NCBI GenBank assembly: GCA_019119495.1
Contig: DWWX01000004.1
Coordinates: forward strand, 1 to 64,000
Source: Candidatus Gemmiger stercorigallinarum
GTDB lineage: Bacteria; Bacillota; Clostridia; Oscillospirales; Ruminococcaceae
DNA length: 64,000 bases
Direction: 5' to 3'
Every line of letters starts with the position of its first letter. Positions within the stretch are counted from its first letter, which is position 1. A model generated the notes under the pieces. That model saw only the letters and a list, made by a program, of their open reading frames with translations, did no database searches and was not told where the DNA came from. Position numbers and translations under genes: made by a program. Below, one piece after another: positions 15,950 to 24,437 of this stretch.

Positions 15950-17326
15950 GTGAAAAGAGAAAACTTCAAGTCCCGCCTGGGCTTTATCCTGGTCAGCGCG
16001 GGCTGCGCCATCGGCATCGGCAATGTGTGGCGGTTCCCCACCATCACCGGCGAAAACGGCGGCGGTGTGTTCGTGCTGTTCTATCTGCTGTCCCTGATCT
16101 GCATGGGCATCCCCATTTTGACCATGGAGCTGGCGGTGGGCCGCGCCGGCCGTGCCAGTGCCGGGGCCGCCTACCGCAAACTGGAGCCTGCCGGCACCAA
16201 ATGGCACTGGCACGGCTGGGCCTGCCTGATCGGCTGCGTCGTGCTGATGATGTACTACACCACCGTCAACGGCTGGATGATCAGCTACTTTGTCAAGTTC
16301 CTCACCGGCACCTTTGAGGGGCTGAATGCCGACCAGGTGCCCCAGGTGTTCGGCCAGATGCTGGCCGACCCGATGGAGATGGGCTTCTGGATGGTGCTTA
16401 CCGTCATTGCCGGCTTTATCGTCTGCAGCTTCGGCCTGCAAAAGGGACTGGAGCGCATCAGCAAATGGATGATGATCGCGCTGCTGGTGCTCATTGTTGT
16501 GCTGGCCGTGCACAGCCTGACCCTGCCCGGCGCGGGCGAGGGCCTGTCCTTCTACCTGCTGCCGGACTGGGACCGCGCCATGGAGCAGGGCATCGGCAAC
16601 GTCATTGTGGCAGCCATGAACCAGTCCTTCTTCACCCTCAGCCTGGGCATCGGCGCCATGGAGATCTTCGGCAGCTATATGACCCGCGACCACGCCCTGG
16701 CCGGCGAGGCTGCCCGCATCTGCGTGCTGGACACCTTTGTGGCCGTCTGCTCCGGCCTGATCATCTTCCCGGCCTGCTTCACCTTCGGCGTCTCGCCGGA
16801 TTCGGGGCCGAGCCTGATCTTCCAGACGCTGCCCAACGTCTTTACCAACATTGCCGGCGGCCGGGTCTGGGGCGCGCTGTTCTTTGTGTTTATGACCTTT
16901 GCCAGCTTTTCCACCGTGCTGGCGGTGTTTGAAAATATCATCGCCTGCGCCATGGATATGTTCGGCGTCACCCGCAAGCAGGCCAGCATCGGCGGCGTTT
17001 TCGCCATGATCCTGCTGGGCCTGCCCTGCGTGCTGGGCTACAACCTCTGGTCCGGCTTTGCCCCGCTGGGCGAGGGCACCACGGTGCTGGACCTGGAGGA
17101 CTTTGTCGTCTCCAACCTGCTGCTGCCGCTGGGCAGCATCGTCTACCTGCTGTTCTGCGTCAGCCGCTGGGGCTGGGGCTTCGACAATTATATCAAGGAA
17201 GCCAACGACGGCCAGGGCGCCAAACTGCCCCGCGCCCTCAAGCCCTATTTCCAGTTTGTGCTGCCCGTTTTGATCATCGTTATCCTGGTGCAGGGGCTGA
17301 TCCCCTACGTTGCAAAGCTGCTGTAA
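15950..17326 (+). CDS. Sodium-dependent transporter, NSS (SNF) family
   Basis: A 458-residue membrane transporter, probably importing an amino acid or related amine with sodium. The family hallmark GNVWRFP occurs in helix 1 (GCAIGIGNVWRFPTITGENGG), and eleven to twelve hydrophobic helices are visible, as in the LeuT/TnaT/MhsT family. The start is taken as GTG at 15950 because AAGGAG lies at 15935-15940; the frame is open upstream but without a ribosome site. The substrate cannot be read from sequence. A strong terminator follows, so it is monocistronic. Confidence 0.9.
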   Translation: MKRENFKSRLGFILVSAGCAIGIGNVWRFPTITGENGGGVFVLFYLLSLICMGIPILTMELAVGRAGRASAGAAYRKLEPAGTKWHWHGWACLIGCVVLMMYYTTVNGWMISYFVKFLTGTFEGLNADQVPQVFGQMLADPMEMGFWMVLTVIAGFIVCSFGLQKGLERISKWMMIALLVLIVVLAVHSLTLPGAGEGLSFYLLPDWDRAMEQGIGNVIVAAMNQSFFTLSLGIGAMEIFGSYMTRDHALAGEAARICVLDTFVAVCSGLIIFPACFTFGVSPDSGPSLIFQTLPNVFTNIAGGRVWGALFFVFMTFASFSTVLAVFENIIACAMDMFGVTRKQASIGGVFAMILLGLPCVLGYNLWSGFAPLGEGTTVLDLEDFVVSNLLLPLGSIVYLLFCVSRWGWGFDNYIKEANDGQGAKLPRALKPYFQFVLPVLIIVILVQGLIPYVAKLL

Positions 17327-17374
17327 CGCGCTTTGCCGGCGCAGGCCGCGGGCCTGCTTTCCGCAATTTGTGCC

Positions 17375-17412
17375 AAACCGCCCGGCGGGCTGCCCCCGCC
17401 GGGCGGTTTTTT
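17375..17412 (+). terminator. Terminator of the NSS transporter gene
   Basis: ACCGCCCGGCGGG pairs with CCCGCCGGGCGGT and is followed by six T. Confidence 0.9.
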
Positions 17413-17420
17413 GCACCTTC

Positions 17421-17494
17421 ACATCGTAAAACAAAAATATTTTATCGAAAAACAATAAAAATGACTTGAAAAACGATAACGCCCGTGCTATACT
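17421..17494 (+). promoter_or_regulatory. Promoter with three phased operator sites, DUF2975/XRE operon
   Basis: Three related sites with an A-rich centre, of TATCG-N5-CRATA type, are centred at about 17429, 17450 and 17471, exactly 21 bp apart. The middle one is TTATCG-AAAAA-CAATAA (17442-17458). The third ends in CGATAA and overlaps the -35 TTGAAA (17466-17471); the -10 is TATACT (17489-17494), spacer 17 bp. Likely cooperative autorepression by the XRE protein of the operon. Confidence 0.65.
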
Positions 17495-17529
17495 GCAACC
17501 ATACCGAATCAACAAGGGAGGGCTGCCCT

Positions 17530-18021
17530 ATGCCAAACCAAACCGGGGGACACGGCAAACCGTTCTGGGACGACCGCAAAAGCATCCAGCTGACCCGCAT
17601 CGTCACGGCGGCGGTGTTTGTCGCCTGCATCGTTATCGCCTTTTTGGGGCCGGGCATTGTGGACTGGCTGATCAGCCGGGGCCGCGTGGCCGTCCAGGGG
17701 CCGGCGGTGCGCTGGGTCATGCTGGGGCTGGGCTACCCGCTGGCGGCGCTGGCGCTGTGGATGCTGTACAACCTTTACCGGTTTCTGACCCGGCTGCAGC
17801 AGGGCCAGGTGTTTGTGCCCGCCACCGTGCAGGCGCTGCGGCGCATTGCCTGGTGCTGCGCCATCGCGGCGGCCATCTGCGTGCCGTCAGGGGCGGTGAT
17901 CTACTTCCCCTTTGCCTGCATGGGCATTGCGGCGGGCTTTATGGCGCTGATCGTCCATGTCATCAAAAACGCCTTCGAGCAGGCCGTCAAGATGAAGGAC
18001 GAACTGGACTACACCGTGTAA
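17530..18021 (+). CDS. DUF2975 membrane protein
   Basis: A 163-residue protein with four membrane helices (about 20-40, 58-78, 105-128 and 132-150), the pattern of DUF2975 proteins. Its function is unknown. The ATG at 17530 follows GGGAGGG; a start 45 nt upstream would lack a ribosome site. It is followed 12 nt later by a small Cro/CI-type regulator, the standard DUF2975-YozG pairing in Firmicutes. The promoter has three phased operator-like sites. The membrane protein may tune the activity of the regulator, which is a guess. Confidence 0.8.
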   Translation: MPNQTGGHGKPFWDDRKSIQLTRIVTAAVFVACIVIAFLGPGIVDWLISRGRVAVQGPAVRWVMLGLGYPLAALALWMLYNLYRFLTRLQQGQVFVPATVQALRRIAWCCAIAAAICVPSGAVIYFPFACMGIAAGFMALIVHVIKNAFEQAVKMKDELDYTV

Positions 18022-18033
18022 AGGAGCCGCACC

Positions 18034-18270
18034 ATGCCCATCTATGTCAATCTGGACGTGATGATGGCCAGGCGGCACATCGGTGCGGGGGAGCTGGCCG
18101 ACCGGGTCGGCATCACGCCCGCCAACCTGTCCATCCTCAAAAACAACAAGGCCAAGGCGGTGCGGTTTTCAACGCTGGAAGCCCTCTGCCGCGCGCTGGA
18201 CTGCCAGCCGGGGGACATTCTGGAATATGCCCCCGGCGGACCGGACGCCCCGCAGGATACCGGCCGGTAA
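18034..18270 (+). CDS. Cro/CI-type (YozG-like) transcriptional regulator
   Basis: A 78-residue single-domain XRE protein. The helix-turn-helix is ELADRVGITPANLSILKNNKA, followed by the FSTLEALCRALDCQPGDILEY segment typical of the YozG group. The ATG follows AAGGAG. It is encoded 12 nt after the DUF2975 gene and most likely represses their common promoter through the three sites at 17421-17479. No ligand domain is present. Confidence 0.88.
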   Translation: MPIYVNLDVMMARRHIGAGELADRVGITPANLSILKNNKAKAVRFSTLEALCRALDCQPGDILEYAPGGPDAPQDTGR

Positions 18271-18404
18271 GCGGGGCCTGCCCGCAGGCTGCCGCCGGGC
18301 GGCCAAAAGCAAAAGCCCGCGCCGCTCAGCCGGGAACGGCCTGCAGCGGACCGGGAACGCTTTGACGACTTAAAATCACGGCTTAAAATAAGGAGAAACC
18401 GAAT

Positions 18405-20120
18405 ATGGAAGCTACCCCGAAAGAGGGCGCCGGGCGTCCCCTCTATTCCAGTGCGCCCAATTCGTCGGCCGGCGGGCCGTCCGCCGCCGGCGCTCCCCGC
18501 CCTGCGCTGCCGCCGTCCGGCGGGGACGCCGCAAAGCCGGCCTGGCGGCCCGGCCCCGGCTTTCTGCCGGCGGTGCTGCTCAGCTACCCGCTGGCCTGGT
18601 TCTACACCCGCTGGGTGCTGTTTGCCGGCACGGACAGCTGCCGGTGGAGCATGCCGGCGTTTGCGGTGCTGTATCTGTTGGGCGTCAGCCTGCTGGCCCG
18701 CGCCCAAAAGCGCCCTGCTCTGCGGGAAAGCGCCTTTTGGGCGGTCTGCTGGCTGGTGCAGTGCCTGGCCATCGCGCTGTACGGCGCCCACGACGTGATG
18801 TGGCTGTGGCAGTGGCTGGCCTGGCACGCCACCGCCGTCTACTGGACCATGTGCCGCACCGGGATGCTGGCCGCCGGCAAAAGCGGCATCTGGGCGCCGC
18901 TGGACCTGCTGCTGGGCGTCACCGCGCTGCCCTGGCGGGATTTCCTGCTGCGTGTCCGCACGCTGCTTCACGGCGCGGGGGCCTGCCTGCGCCGGGCCGG
19001 CAGCGCCAGCCGCAGGCGGGCGGCGGGCGGCGTGTTCAGCGCCGTGGTGGCGCTGGTGCTGTGCATGTTTGCCTGGAACCAGCTCGCCGCCGTGGACGGC
19101 AATTTTGCCCGCCTGGCAGACCGCCTGCTGGGCTGGCTGGACCTTTCTTTCATCGGCCCGGACGACGTCCTTTATCTGGTCCTCTCGCTGCCGGTGGGGG
19201 CCTGGCTGTTCGGCCTGGCGGGCGGCGGGCTGCGCCGCACCGCCCCGCCCGTGCCGGACTCTGCCCTGCAAAAGGCGCTGGCAATGCTGCCCCGCCTGCC
19301 CGGTTCCACCGGCTACGTGGTGCCGGGGGCGCTGTGCGCGGTCTACACGCTGTTCTTTGCGCTGCAGGCCTGGGAGTTTGCCGCCGCGCTGGGCAGCGGC
19401 GCGCTGACCGCCGCCGCGGCGTCGGACTTTGCAGTCACCGGCTTTTGGGAGCTGTGCAGCATCCTGCTGCTGGACTTTGCGGTGCTGGCCGCGCTGGAAC
19501 TGCTGGGCGGGCCGCTGCGCGCGCCGGGCAAACGCCGCCTGCTGCTGACGCTGTTTAACGGCTACGGCCTGGCCTTTGCGCTGCTGGCGGCGGCCAAGCT
19601 GGGGGCGTACATCTGGCTGTACGGACCCACGCCGCGGCGGGTGCTGTCCGGGTGGTTCTTGGCCGTGCTGGCGGTGTGGTGCGTGCTGGCGCTGGTCTGG
19701 CTGTGGCGGCCGGTGCCGGCGGCGCGCATCGGCGTGCTGGTGCTGGCGGGCAGTTTTGCGCTGTTGTGCTGCCTGCCGGTGGAAAAAATCTGCGTGGACG
19801 AGAACCTCCGCCGCTACACCGCCGGCCAGATCGAGACGGTGGACACCGCCCTGATGGCACAGTGCGGCAGCGCGCAGGGGCGGATGCAGGAATACATCAC
19901 CCGCCGCCTGCTGGACGCAGGCTGGTTCACGGGCCGGACGGCCGACGAGATCTCGGAGATGTTTTACATCCGCTTTGAGGACTATCGGGATGCGGAACGG
20001 CAGGACGGCTCCGGGTATATCCGCCTGTCCGACCTGCCGGGAGAGTCCGCTTATGTGCAGTTGACCTTCCGGGACGGCCTGTGCGCTGCCGCCGTCCTGC
20101 GGACCGAGGGCGCTGCATGA
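18405..20120 (+). CDS. DUF4173/DUF4153-like polytopic membrane protein
   Basis: A 571-residue protein with a polar N-terminal 50 residues, about eleven to twelve membrane helices, and a soluble C-terminal part (about 460-571). The segment around YGLAFALLAAAKLGAYIWLYGPTPRRVLSGWF resembles the conserved core of DUF4173/DUF4153 proteins, whose biochemical role is unknown. The ATG follows AAGGAG. Its stop overlaps the start of the CPBP protease gene (ATGA at 20117-20120), so the two are translationally coupled. The transcript may start with the DUF2975 operon, since no terminator was seen in the 134-nt gap. Confidence 0.65.
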   Translation: MEATPKEGAGRPLYSSAPNSSAGGPSAAGAPRPALPPSGGDAAKPAWRPGPGFLPAVLLSYPLAWFYTRWVLFAGTDSCRWSMPAFAVLYLLGVSLLARAQKRPALRESAFWAVCWLVQCLAIALYGAHDVMWLWQWLAWHATAVYWTMCRTGMLAAGKSGIWAPLDLLLGVTALPWRDFLLRVRTLLHGAGACLRRAGSASRRRAAGGVFSAVVALVLCMFAWNQLAAVDGNFARLADRLLGWLDLSFIGPDDVLYLVLSLPVGAWLFGLAGGGLRRTAPPVPDSALQKALAMLPRLPGSTGYVVPGALCAVYTLFFALQAWEFAAALGSGALTAAAASDFAVTGFWELCSILLLDFAVLAALELLGGPLRAPGKRRLLLTLFNGYGLAFALLAAAKLGAYIWLYGPTPRRVLSGWFLAVLAVWCVLALVWLWRPVPAARIGVLVLAGSFALLCCLPVEKICVDENLRRYTAGQIETVDTALMAQCGSAQGRMQEYITRRLLDAGWFTGRTADEISEMFYIRFEDYRDAERQDGSGYIRLSDLPGESAYVQLTFRDGLCAAAVLRTEGAA

Positions 20121-20746
20121 GGCGCCCCGCAGCCGCCGTGGCCGACATTGCGGCCGGGCTGGCGGGGCTCCAGCTGATCTATACCGTTTTGCGGCGCCTG
20201 CTGCGGCTGGCCGCACCGGAGGGCCTGTTTGCCGAAAGCATGGTGTCCATGGCAGCCATGCTGCTGTTGTTTGCCGTGCTGCGGTGGGCTGCCCGCCGCA
20301 CGGGCCGGGACGTGCCGCTGCTGCCCGGCCCGCCCCGGCCGGGATTTTGGGTGGCGGCCGCCGGCTTTGGCCTGCTGCTGGCGCTTACGCTGCTGCTGCC
20401 CCAGAACCGCAGTGCGCAGGGCCTGTGGCTGACAGTTTATGGCAGCATCGTTACGCCCTTGTACGAGGAATATCTGTTCCGCGGGCTGATCTGGCGCCGG
20501 CTGGAGCAGCTGTTTGCCGGCCGGGCGGCGGTGGCTGCGGTCAACGCGGTGCTGTTTGGCCTGTGGCACCTGGGCTATGCGGACGGCGTTGCCCTGCGGG
20601 TGGACGGAGAGCTGGGGCAGGTCATGTTCTGGAAGGTGCTCACCGGCCTGGCCTACGGCGCGGTGCTGGCCGCTGTGCGCTGCCGGGTCCGATGCTGCGG
20701 CTGGACGGTGCTTCTGCACGGCGCCATGAACCTGTTCGGGCGCTGA
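20117..20746 (+). CDS. CPBP family intramembrane metalloprotease
   Basis: A 209-residue membrane protein of the CAAX-protease / bacteriocin-processing (Abi, CPBP) family. The glutamate motif YEEYLFRGLIW, then FGLWHLGY and a late HGAMN give the expected metal-ligand and catalytic positions. About five to six helices are visible. The start at 20117 overlaps the upstream stop; an earlier in-frame ATG at 20081 lies inside the upstream gene. The substrate is unknown. No bacteriocin precursor is seen nearby, so a membrane-protein turnover role with the upstream gene is more likely. Confidence 0.85.
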   Translation: MRRPAAAVADIAAGLAGLQLIYTVLRRLLRLAAPEGLFAESMVSMAAMLLLFAVLRWAARRTGRDVPLLPGPPRPGFWVAAAGFGLLLALTLLLPQNRSAQGLWLTVYGSIVTPLYEEYLFRGLIWRRLEQLFAGRAAVAAVNAVLFGLWHLGYADGVALRVDGELGQVMFWKVLTGLAYGAVLAAVRCRVRCCGWTVLLHGAMNLFGR

Positions 20747-20821
20747 CCCACGCCTGCGCCCGCCACTGGACGCCCGCCGCCGCCAAGTGTATAATAGGTG
20801 CTGCGCAGGGATCTCGGCGGG

Positions 20822-21971
20822 CCGGAAGGGTACTTGCAAGGCCAGGCGCCGCACCCCTCCGCCGCCTGCGGCGGCACCTCCCCTTACAGGGGAGGCTTTG
20901 CGAGAGACTGCCGCTTAAAAAGGCTCCCCTGCAAGGGGAGCTGGATGCGCCGCAAGGCGCAGCCTGAGGGGTGCATTGCCGCCTTGCGGCAGAGATATCC
21001 TGCAAAGCCCGGCAGAACCCTGCCCTGCATCCGTAGGGGACGATCTCCGCGCTAAGAGCCGGCACTTCGTACCGGCTGCGCTCCGAAACGCCGCCTGCAG
21101 GCGGCAGTGCTCGCATCGTCCCGCCGAACCTTGCGGCGGCCTGCCGTCCCCGCTCCACCGCCCGTGTGTTCCGCATTGTAGGGCGGGCGTTCACGCCCGC
21201 CGGGGAAGTTTGCGGCGGGTGGAACATTTCGGTTTTGCACAGACGCTGCCCCGCAAAGCCCTGCGATGCCGCAAACCCCAAGCGGCGGGCGAAATCGCCC
21301 GCCCTACAAAGTCCCCGCAAGCGGGCGGCGGCACACAAACGTCAGCCGACCGCCAGGCCCGCCGGCGGGCCGATGAAATCATCGGCCCCTACGCAGGGGC
21401 GGCCTGCCGTCCCCCTTCCACCGCCCGTGTGCCCCGCATTGTAGGGCGGGCGTTCACGCCCGCCGGGGAAGTTTGCGGCGGGTGGAACATTTCGGTTTTG
21501 CACAGACGCTGTCCCGCAAAACCCTGCGATACCGCAAACCCCAAGCGGCGGGCGAAAACGCCCGCCCTACAAAGTCTCCGAAACCGGGCGCGGCCCCGCA
21601 AGCGCCAGCCCCGGCTAGACCTGCCGGCGGGCCGATGAAATCATCGGCCCCTACGCAGGGGGGGCAGTGGCCCGGAAGGGTACTTGCAAGGCCCGGCGCC
21701 GCACCCCTCCGCCGCCTGCGGCGGTACCTCCCCTTACAGGGGAGGCTTTGCGAGAGACTGCCGCTTAAAAAGGCTCCTCTGCAAGGGGAGCTGGCTGCGC
21801 CGTAAGGCGCAGCCTGAGGGGTGCATTGCTGCCTTACCGCACAGGTGTCCATCTAAAATCCGGCAGTGCCCTGCCCCGCATCCGTAGGGGACGATCTCCG
21901 CGCTCAGAGCCGGCACTTCGTACCGGCTGCGCTCCGAAACGCCGCCTGCGGGCGGCAGTGCTCGCATCGCC
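20822..21971. repeat. Composite intergenic repeat array
   Basis: There is no gene between 20747 and 22062. Two copies of a unit of about 300 bp (20822-21121 and 21672-21971, offset 850 bp) share the CCGGAAGGGTACTTGCAAGG start, the CCGCACCCCTCCGCCG/CTCCCCTTACAGGGGAG hairpins and the GTAGGGGACGAT element. Between them a unit of about 170 bp is duplicated with a 263-bp offset (21141-21310 and 21404-21573), each copy holding an inverted GGCGGGCG pair and a GGCCGATGAAATCATCGGCC palindrome. Related repeats lie at 7.9-8.5 and 26.5-26.9 kb. Confidence 0.85.
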
Positions 21972-22062
21972 CCCGCCGAACCTTGCGGCGGCCTGCCGTC
22001 CCCGTCCCGCCGCCCAAACGCCCCGCCCCAAACCATTCCCCAACCAACGGAGGTACCCCGCT

Positions 22063-22815
22063 ATGCACGACGATCCATACAGCCGCACACGGCGGCTTCT
22101 GGGACAAAACGCGCTGGATGCGCTGCGGGCCGCCCGCGTGGCGGTGTTCGGCATCGGCGGGGTGGGGGGCCATGCCGCCGAGGTCCTGGCCCGCAGCGGC
22201 GTGGGCGCGCTGACGCTGGTGGACAGCGACACCGTCGCCCCCTCCAACCTCAACCGCCAGCTGGTGGCGCTGCGCTCCACGCTGGGGCAGTACAAGGTGG
22301 ACGCCATGGCCGCCCGCATCGCGGACATTGACCCCGCCATCCGGGTCACGCCGCTGCGGCTGTTCTATGGCCCCGACACCGCCGGCGCCGTTGACCTGGC
22401 CCAATTCGACTACGTGCTGGACTGCATCGACACCGTCACCGCCAAGCTGCTGCTGATCGAGCGGTGCCGGGCGGCCGGGGTGCCGGTGCTCTCCAGCATG
22501 GGGGCGGCCAACAAGCTGGACCCCACTGCCTTCCGTGTGGCGGATATTGAACATACCAGCGTCGATCCGTTGGCCCGCATCGTGCGCGTCCAGTGCCGCA
22601 AGCGGGGCATCCGCGGCCTTAAAGTGGTCTTTTCCACCGAACCGCCGCTGCCACCTCTGCCCGACCCGGACGGGGAACCGCCCGCCGCCCCGGACAAGCC
22701 CCGCCGAAGCGTGCCGGCCTCCAACGCCTTTGTACCCGCTGCCTGCGGCCTGGTCATGGGCGGCGAGGCCGTCAAGGACATCCTGCGCGCCGCCGGCGCC
22801 CTGCGCCGGGACTGA
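22063..22815 (+). CDS. tcdA: tRNA threonylcarbamoyladenosine dehydratase
   Basis: A 250-residue ThiF/E1-like ATP-dependent enzyme that cyclises t6A37 to ct6A in ANN-decoding tRNAs. The nucleotide site is VAVFGIGGVGGHAAEVLARSG, followed by LVDSDTVAPSNLNRQ and LDCIDTVTAKL, the conserved E1-type motifs in TcdA order. The late region PSNAFVPAACGL fits the TcdA C-terminus. The ATG at 22063 follows GGAGG; the frame is open upstream but only through repeat DNA. It stands alone between the repeat array and a bidirectional terminator. Confidence 0.92.
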   Translation: MHDDPYSRTRRLLGQNALDALRAARVAVFGIGGVGGHAAEVLARSGVGALTLVDSDTVAPSNLNRQLVALRSTLGQYKVDAMAARIADIDPAIRVTPLRLFYGPDTAGAVDLAQFDYVLDCIDTVTAKLLLIERCRAAGVPVLSSMGAANKLDPTAFRVADIEHTSVDPLARIVRVQCRKRGIRGLKVVFSTEPPLPPLPDPDGEPPAAPDKPRRSVPASNAFVPAACGLVMGGEAVKDILRAAGALRRD

Positions 22816-22943
22816 CCCTCCCCAAGCCGGCCCCGCCCGGCCTGCCGATTGCGGCGCGGCCCCGCGGGCTTGTCTGCACGGCCTGCCTGCCGGTGCTGCG
22901 CCCGGCTCGCCCCCGCAGCCGGGCCATCCCCAAAACAAAACAG

Positions 22944-22992
22944 AACCGCCCGCAAGGGAACTGCTTTGTGCAGACCTTGCGGGCGGTTTTTT
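22944..22992. terminator. Bidirectional terminator between tcdA and the XRE gene
   Basis: AACCGCCCGCAAGG pairs with CCTTGCGGGCGGTT. Six T follow on the plus strand, and a T-rich stretch follows on the minus strand. Confidence 0.85.
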
Positions 22993-23018
22993 ATGCGGTT
23001 TTGCCTGTGCGGGCGGCA

Positions 23019-23411
23019 TCAGCCGCCGGCGGGGCTGCTCCGGGCGTCGTCGGGCAAAGCGGCGGGCTGGTCGGCGGGCGGCAGGGCTTTTTGCACCAGC
23101 GTCAGGATCTCCGTTGCCAGGTCGGCCTGGGCGGGGGTCAGGCTGTCCAGCCGGGCCTCCAGCGCGGGAAATTTGGGGACCTCCTCCGGGGCGGAACCGA
23201 ACACCAGGTCGTCGGCGCTGCAATGCAGGGCCAGCGCCAACTTGCGCAGCGTCTGCACCGTCATGCCTTTGCGGCCGGTCTCGATGTCGGCCAGAAACTG
23301 CACCGAGATGTCGGCATATTCGGCCAGCTTTTCTCTTGTCAGCGCCAGATCTTCGCGGCGGCACCGCAGCCGCCGGCCGACGGCGCTGTTTACAGCGGCG
23401 TCAAACCCCAT
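23019..23411 (-). CDS. XRE family transcriptional regulator
   Basis: A 130-residue protein with an N-terminal Cro/CI helix-turn-helix (about 14-65: LRCRREDLALTREKLAEYADISVQFLADIETGRKGMTVQTL) and a C-terminal tail with a possible dimer helix (about 85-110). The start at 23411 is chosen because AAAGGAGG precedes it; a longer open frame to 23546 lacks a ribosome site. Its upstream region is a notably AT-rich gap shared with the divergent lipoprotein gene and contains the palindrome TAACTATAGTTA, a candidate operator. Confidence 0.85.
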   Translation of the reverse strand: MGFDAAVNSAVGRRLRCRREDLALTREKLAEYADISVQFLADIETGRKGMTVQTLRKLALALHCSADDLVFGSAPEEVPKFPALEARLDSLTPAQADLATEILTLVQKALPPADQPAALPDDARSSPAGG

Positions 23412-23700
23412 GGGACTCCACCTCCTTTGCGGATCATGCGCGGTTCGGGGGATGCAGGAAATTTCGGGCTGGTTTTGGAACGGTTTGGGGCGCGTGTCTG
23501 CCACAAAAGCAACGGAAGAAACTATCTGAACAAAGGCAAACGCCAATCACAAACCGATACGTCATGCAAAAACACCATAATACGCCGATATATCGGGCGG
23601 CCGTTGCTAAAGCAATATGGGCAACACAACAACTGAAATTGATAAACCGTTGTTTATATTATTTACATATAGTCTAGCAGATTGCAAGCCCCCGAAAAAA

Positions 23701-23741
23701 TAACTATAGTTATTGACAAATCGAAGCTATAGTGTTATCAT
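23701..23741 (+). promoter_or_regulatory. Promoter and palindrome upstream of the lipoprotein gene
   Basis: TTGACA (23713-23718) and TATCAT (23736-23741) are 17 bp apart. A perfect 12-bp palindrome TAACTATAGTTA (23701-23712) abuts the -35, and CTATAGT recurs at 23727-23733. The rest of the gap 23412-23788 is AT-rich for this genome and holds no recognisable gene. Confidence 0.65.
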
Positions 23742-23788
23742 GCAAGAAACGATAGAAATGGCTAGAATGAATCGATAGAAGCTGTTGG

Positions 23789-24283
23789 ATGGAAAACGGA
23801 GCTGTTTGTGGCATGAATCTGGCAAAAGCGGTTTGTATGCTGGCTGTACCGGTCCTGTTGCTGGCGGGATGCGGAACTGCTGCGGAGGAAGTTGAGGGGG
23901 AGCCAGACCAGGTGGTACACACTGCCTTGTTCGACTTTACGGTTTCTGACATTACCGCAGTGGACAGTTATAACTCCTTTACACCGAGGGATGGCTACCA
24001 GCTGGTGCAGACGAATTTATCTGTTACCAATACCAGCGCGGGGGCGCTGACGATGTACGCGGGCGTATTTGAGGCGCGCTGGGACGGCGGCCACACCACC
24101 TGCCTTACGGCGGTGGATGAGGATATGGTGCCGGACTCTTACATTCTTTATCCGCAGGCCACTTACCGTGGCGTGATGATTTTTGAGGTCCCGGCCGATG
24201 TTTCGACATTGACCATTGCATACGAGGACACGCTGTCTGACGAGGACGGAAATATCGTGTATCTGATCGATGCAGATTGGTAA
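23789..24283 (+). CDS. Lipoprotein with a DUF4352-like domain
   Basis: A short exported lipoprotein of up to 164 residues. A hydrophobic segment followed by LLAGCG gives a lipobox with the lipidated cysteine. The mature part (FDFTVSDITAVDSYNSFTPRDGYQLVQTNLSVTNTSAGALTMY...) resembles the DUF4352 / telokin-like beta-sandwich found on Firmicute lipoproteins of unknown role. The true start may be the second Met at 23813, which gives a more normal signal peptide; neither start has a strong ribosome site. It lies upstream of the repeat surface protein and divergent from the XRE regulator. Confidence 0.75.
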   Translation: MENGAVCGMNLAKAVCMLAVPVLLLAGCGTAAEEVEGEPDQVVHTALFDFTVSDITAVDSYNSFTPRDGYQLVQTNLSVTNTSAGALTMYAGVFEARWDGGHTTCLTAVDEDMVPDSYILYPQATYRGVMIFEVPADVSTLTIAYEDTLSDEDGNIVYLIDADW

Positions 24284-24437
24284 AAGGGCAGCCTGTTGTA
24301 TGGCTGCCGACGCAGACCGCGAGGGATACGGGGACTGCGGGGTATTTACATTTGGTTTCAAGTGTTATTGTCGGAACAAGTACATGGGGGACCGGCGGTA
24401 GCGTTTGAAATAATACAGCAAGAAAAGGAGTAATAAT

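Noticed and set aside
18042..20216. A 724-codon minus-strand open frame
   Set aside because: It is antisense to the XRE and DUF4173-like genes, has low-complexity Arg/Gln/Pro composition and no ribosome site.
20822..21971. CRISPR array
   Set aside because: The repeats are long, palindromic, of several kinds and irregularly spaced, with no uniform spacers and no cas genes nearby.
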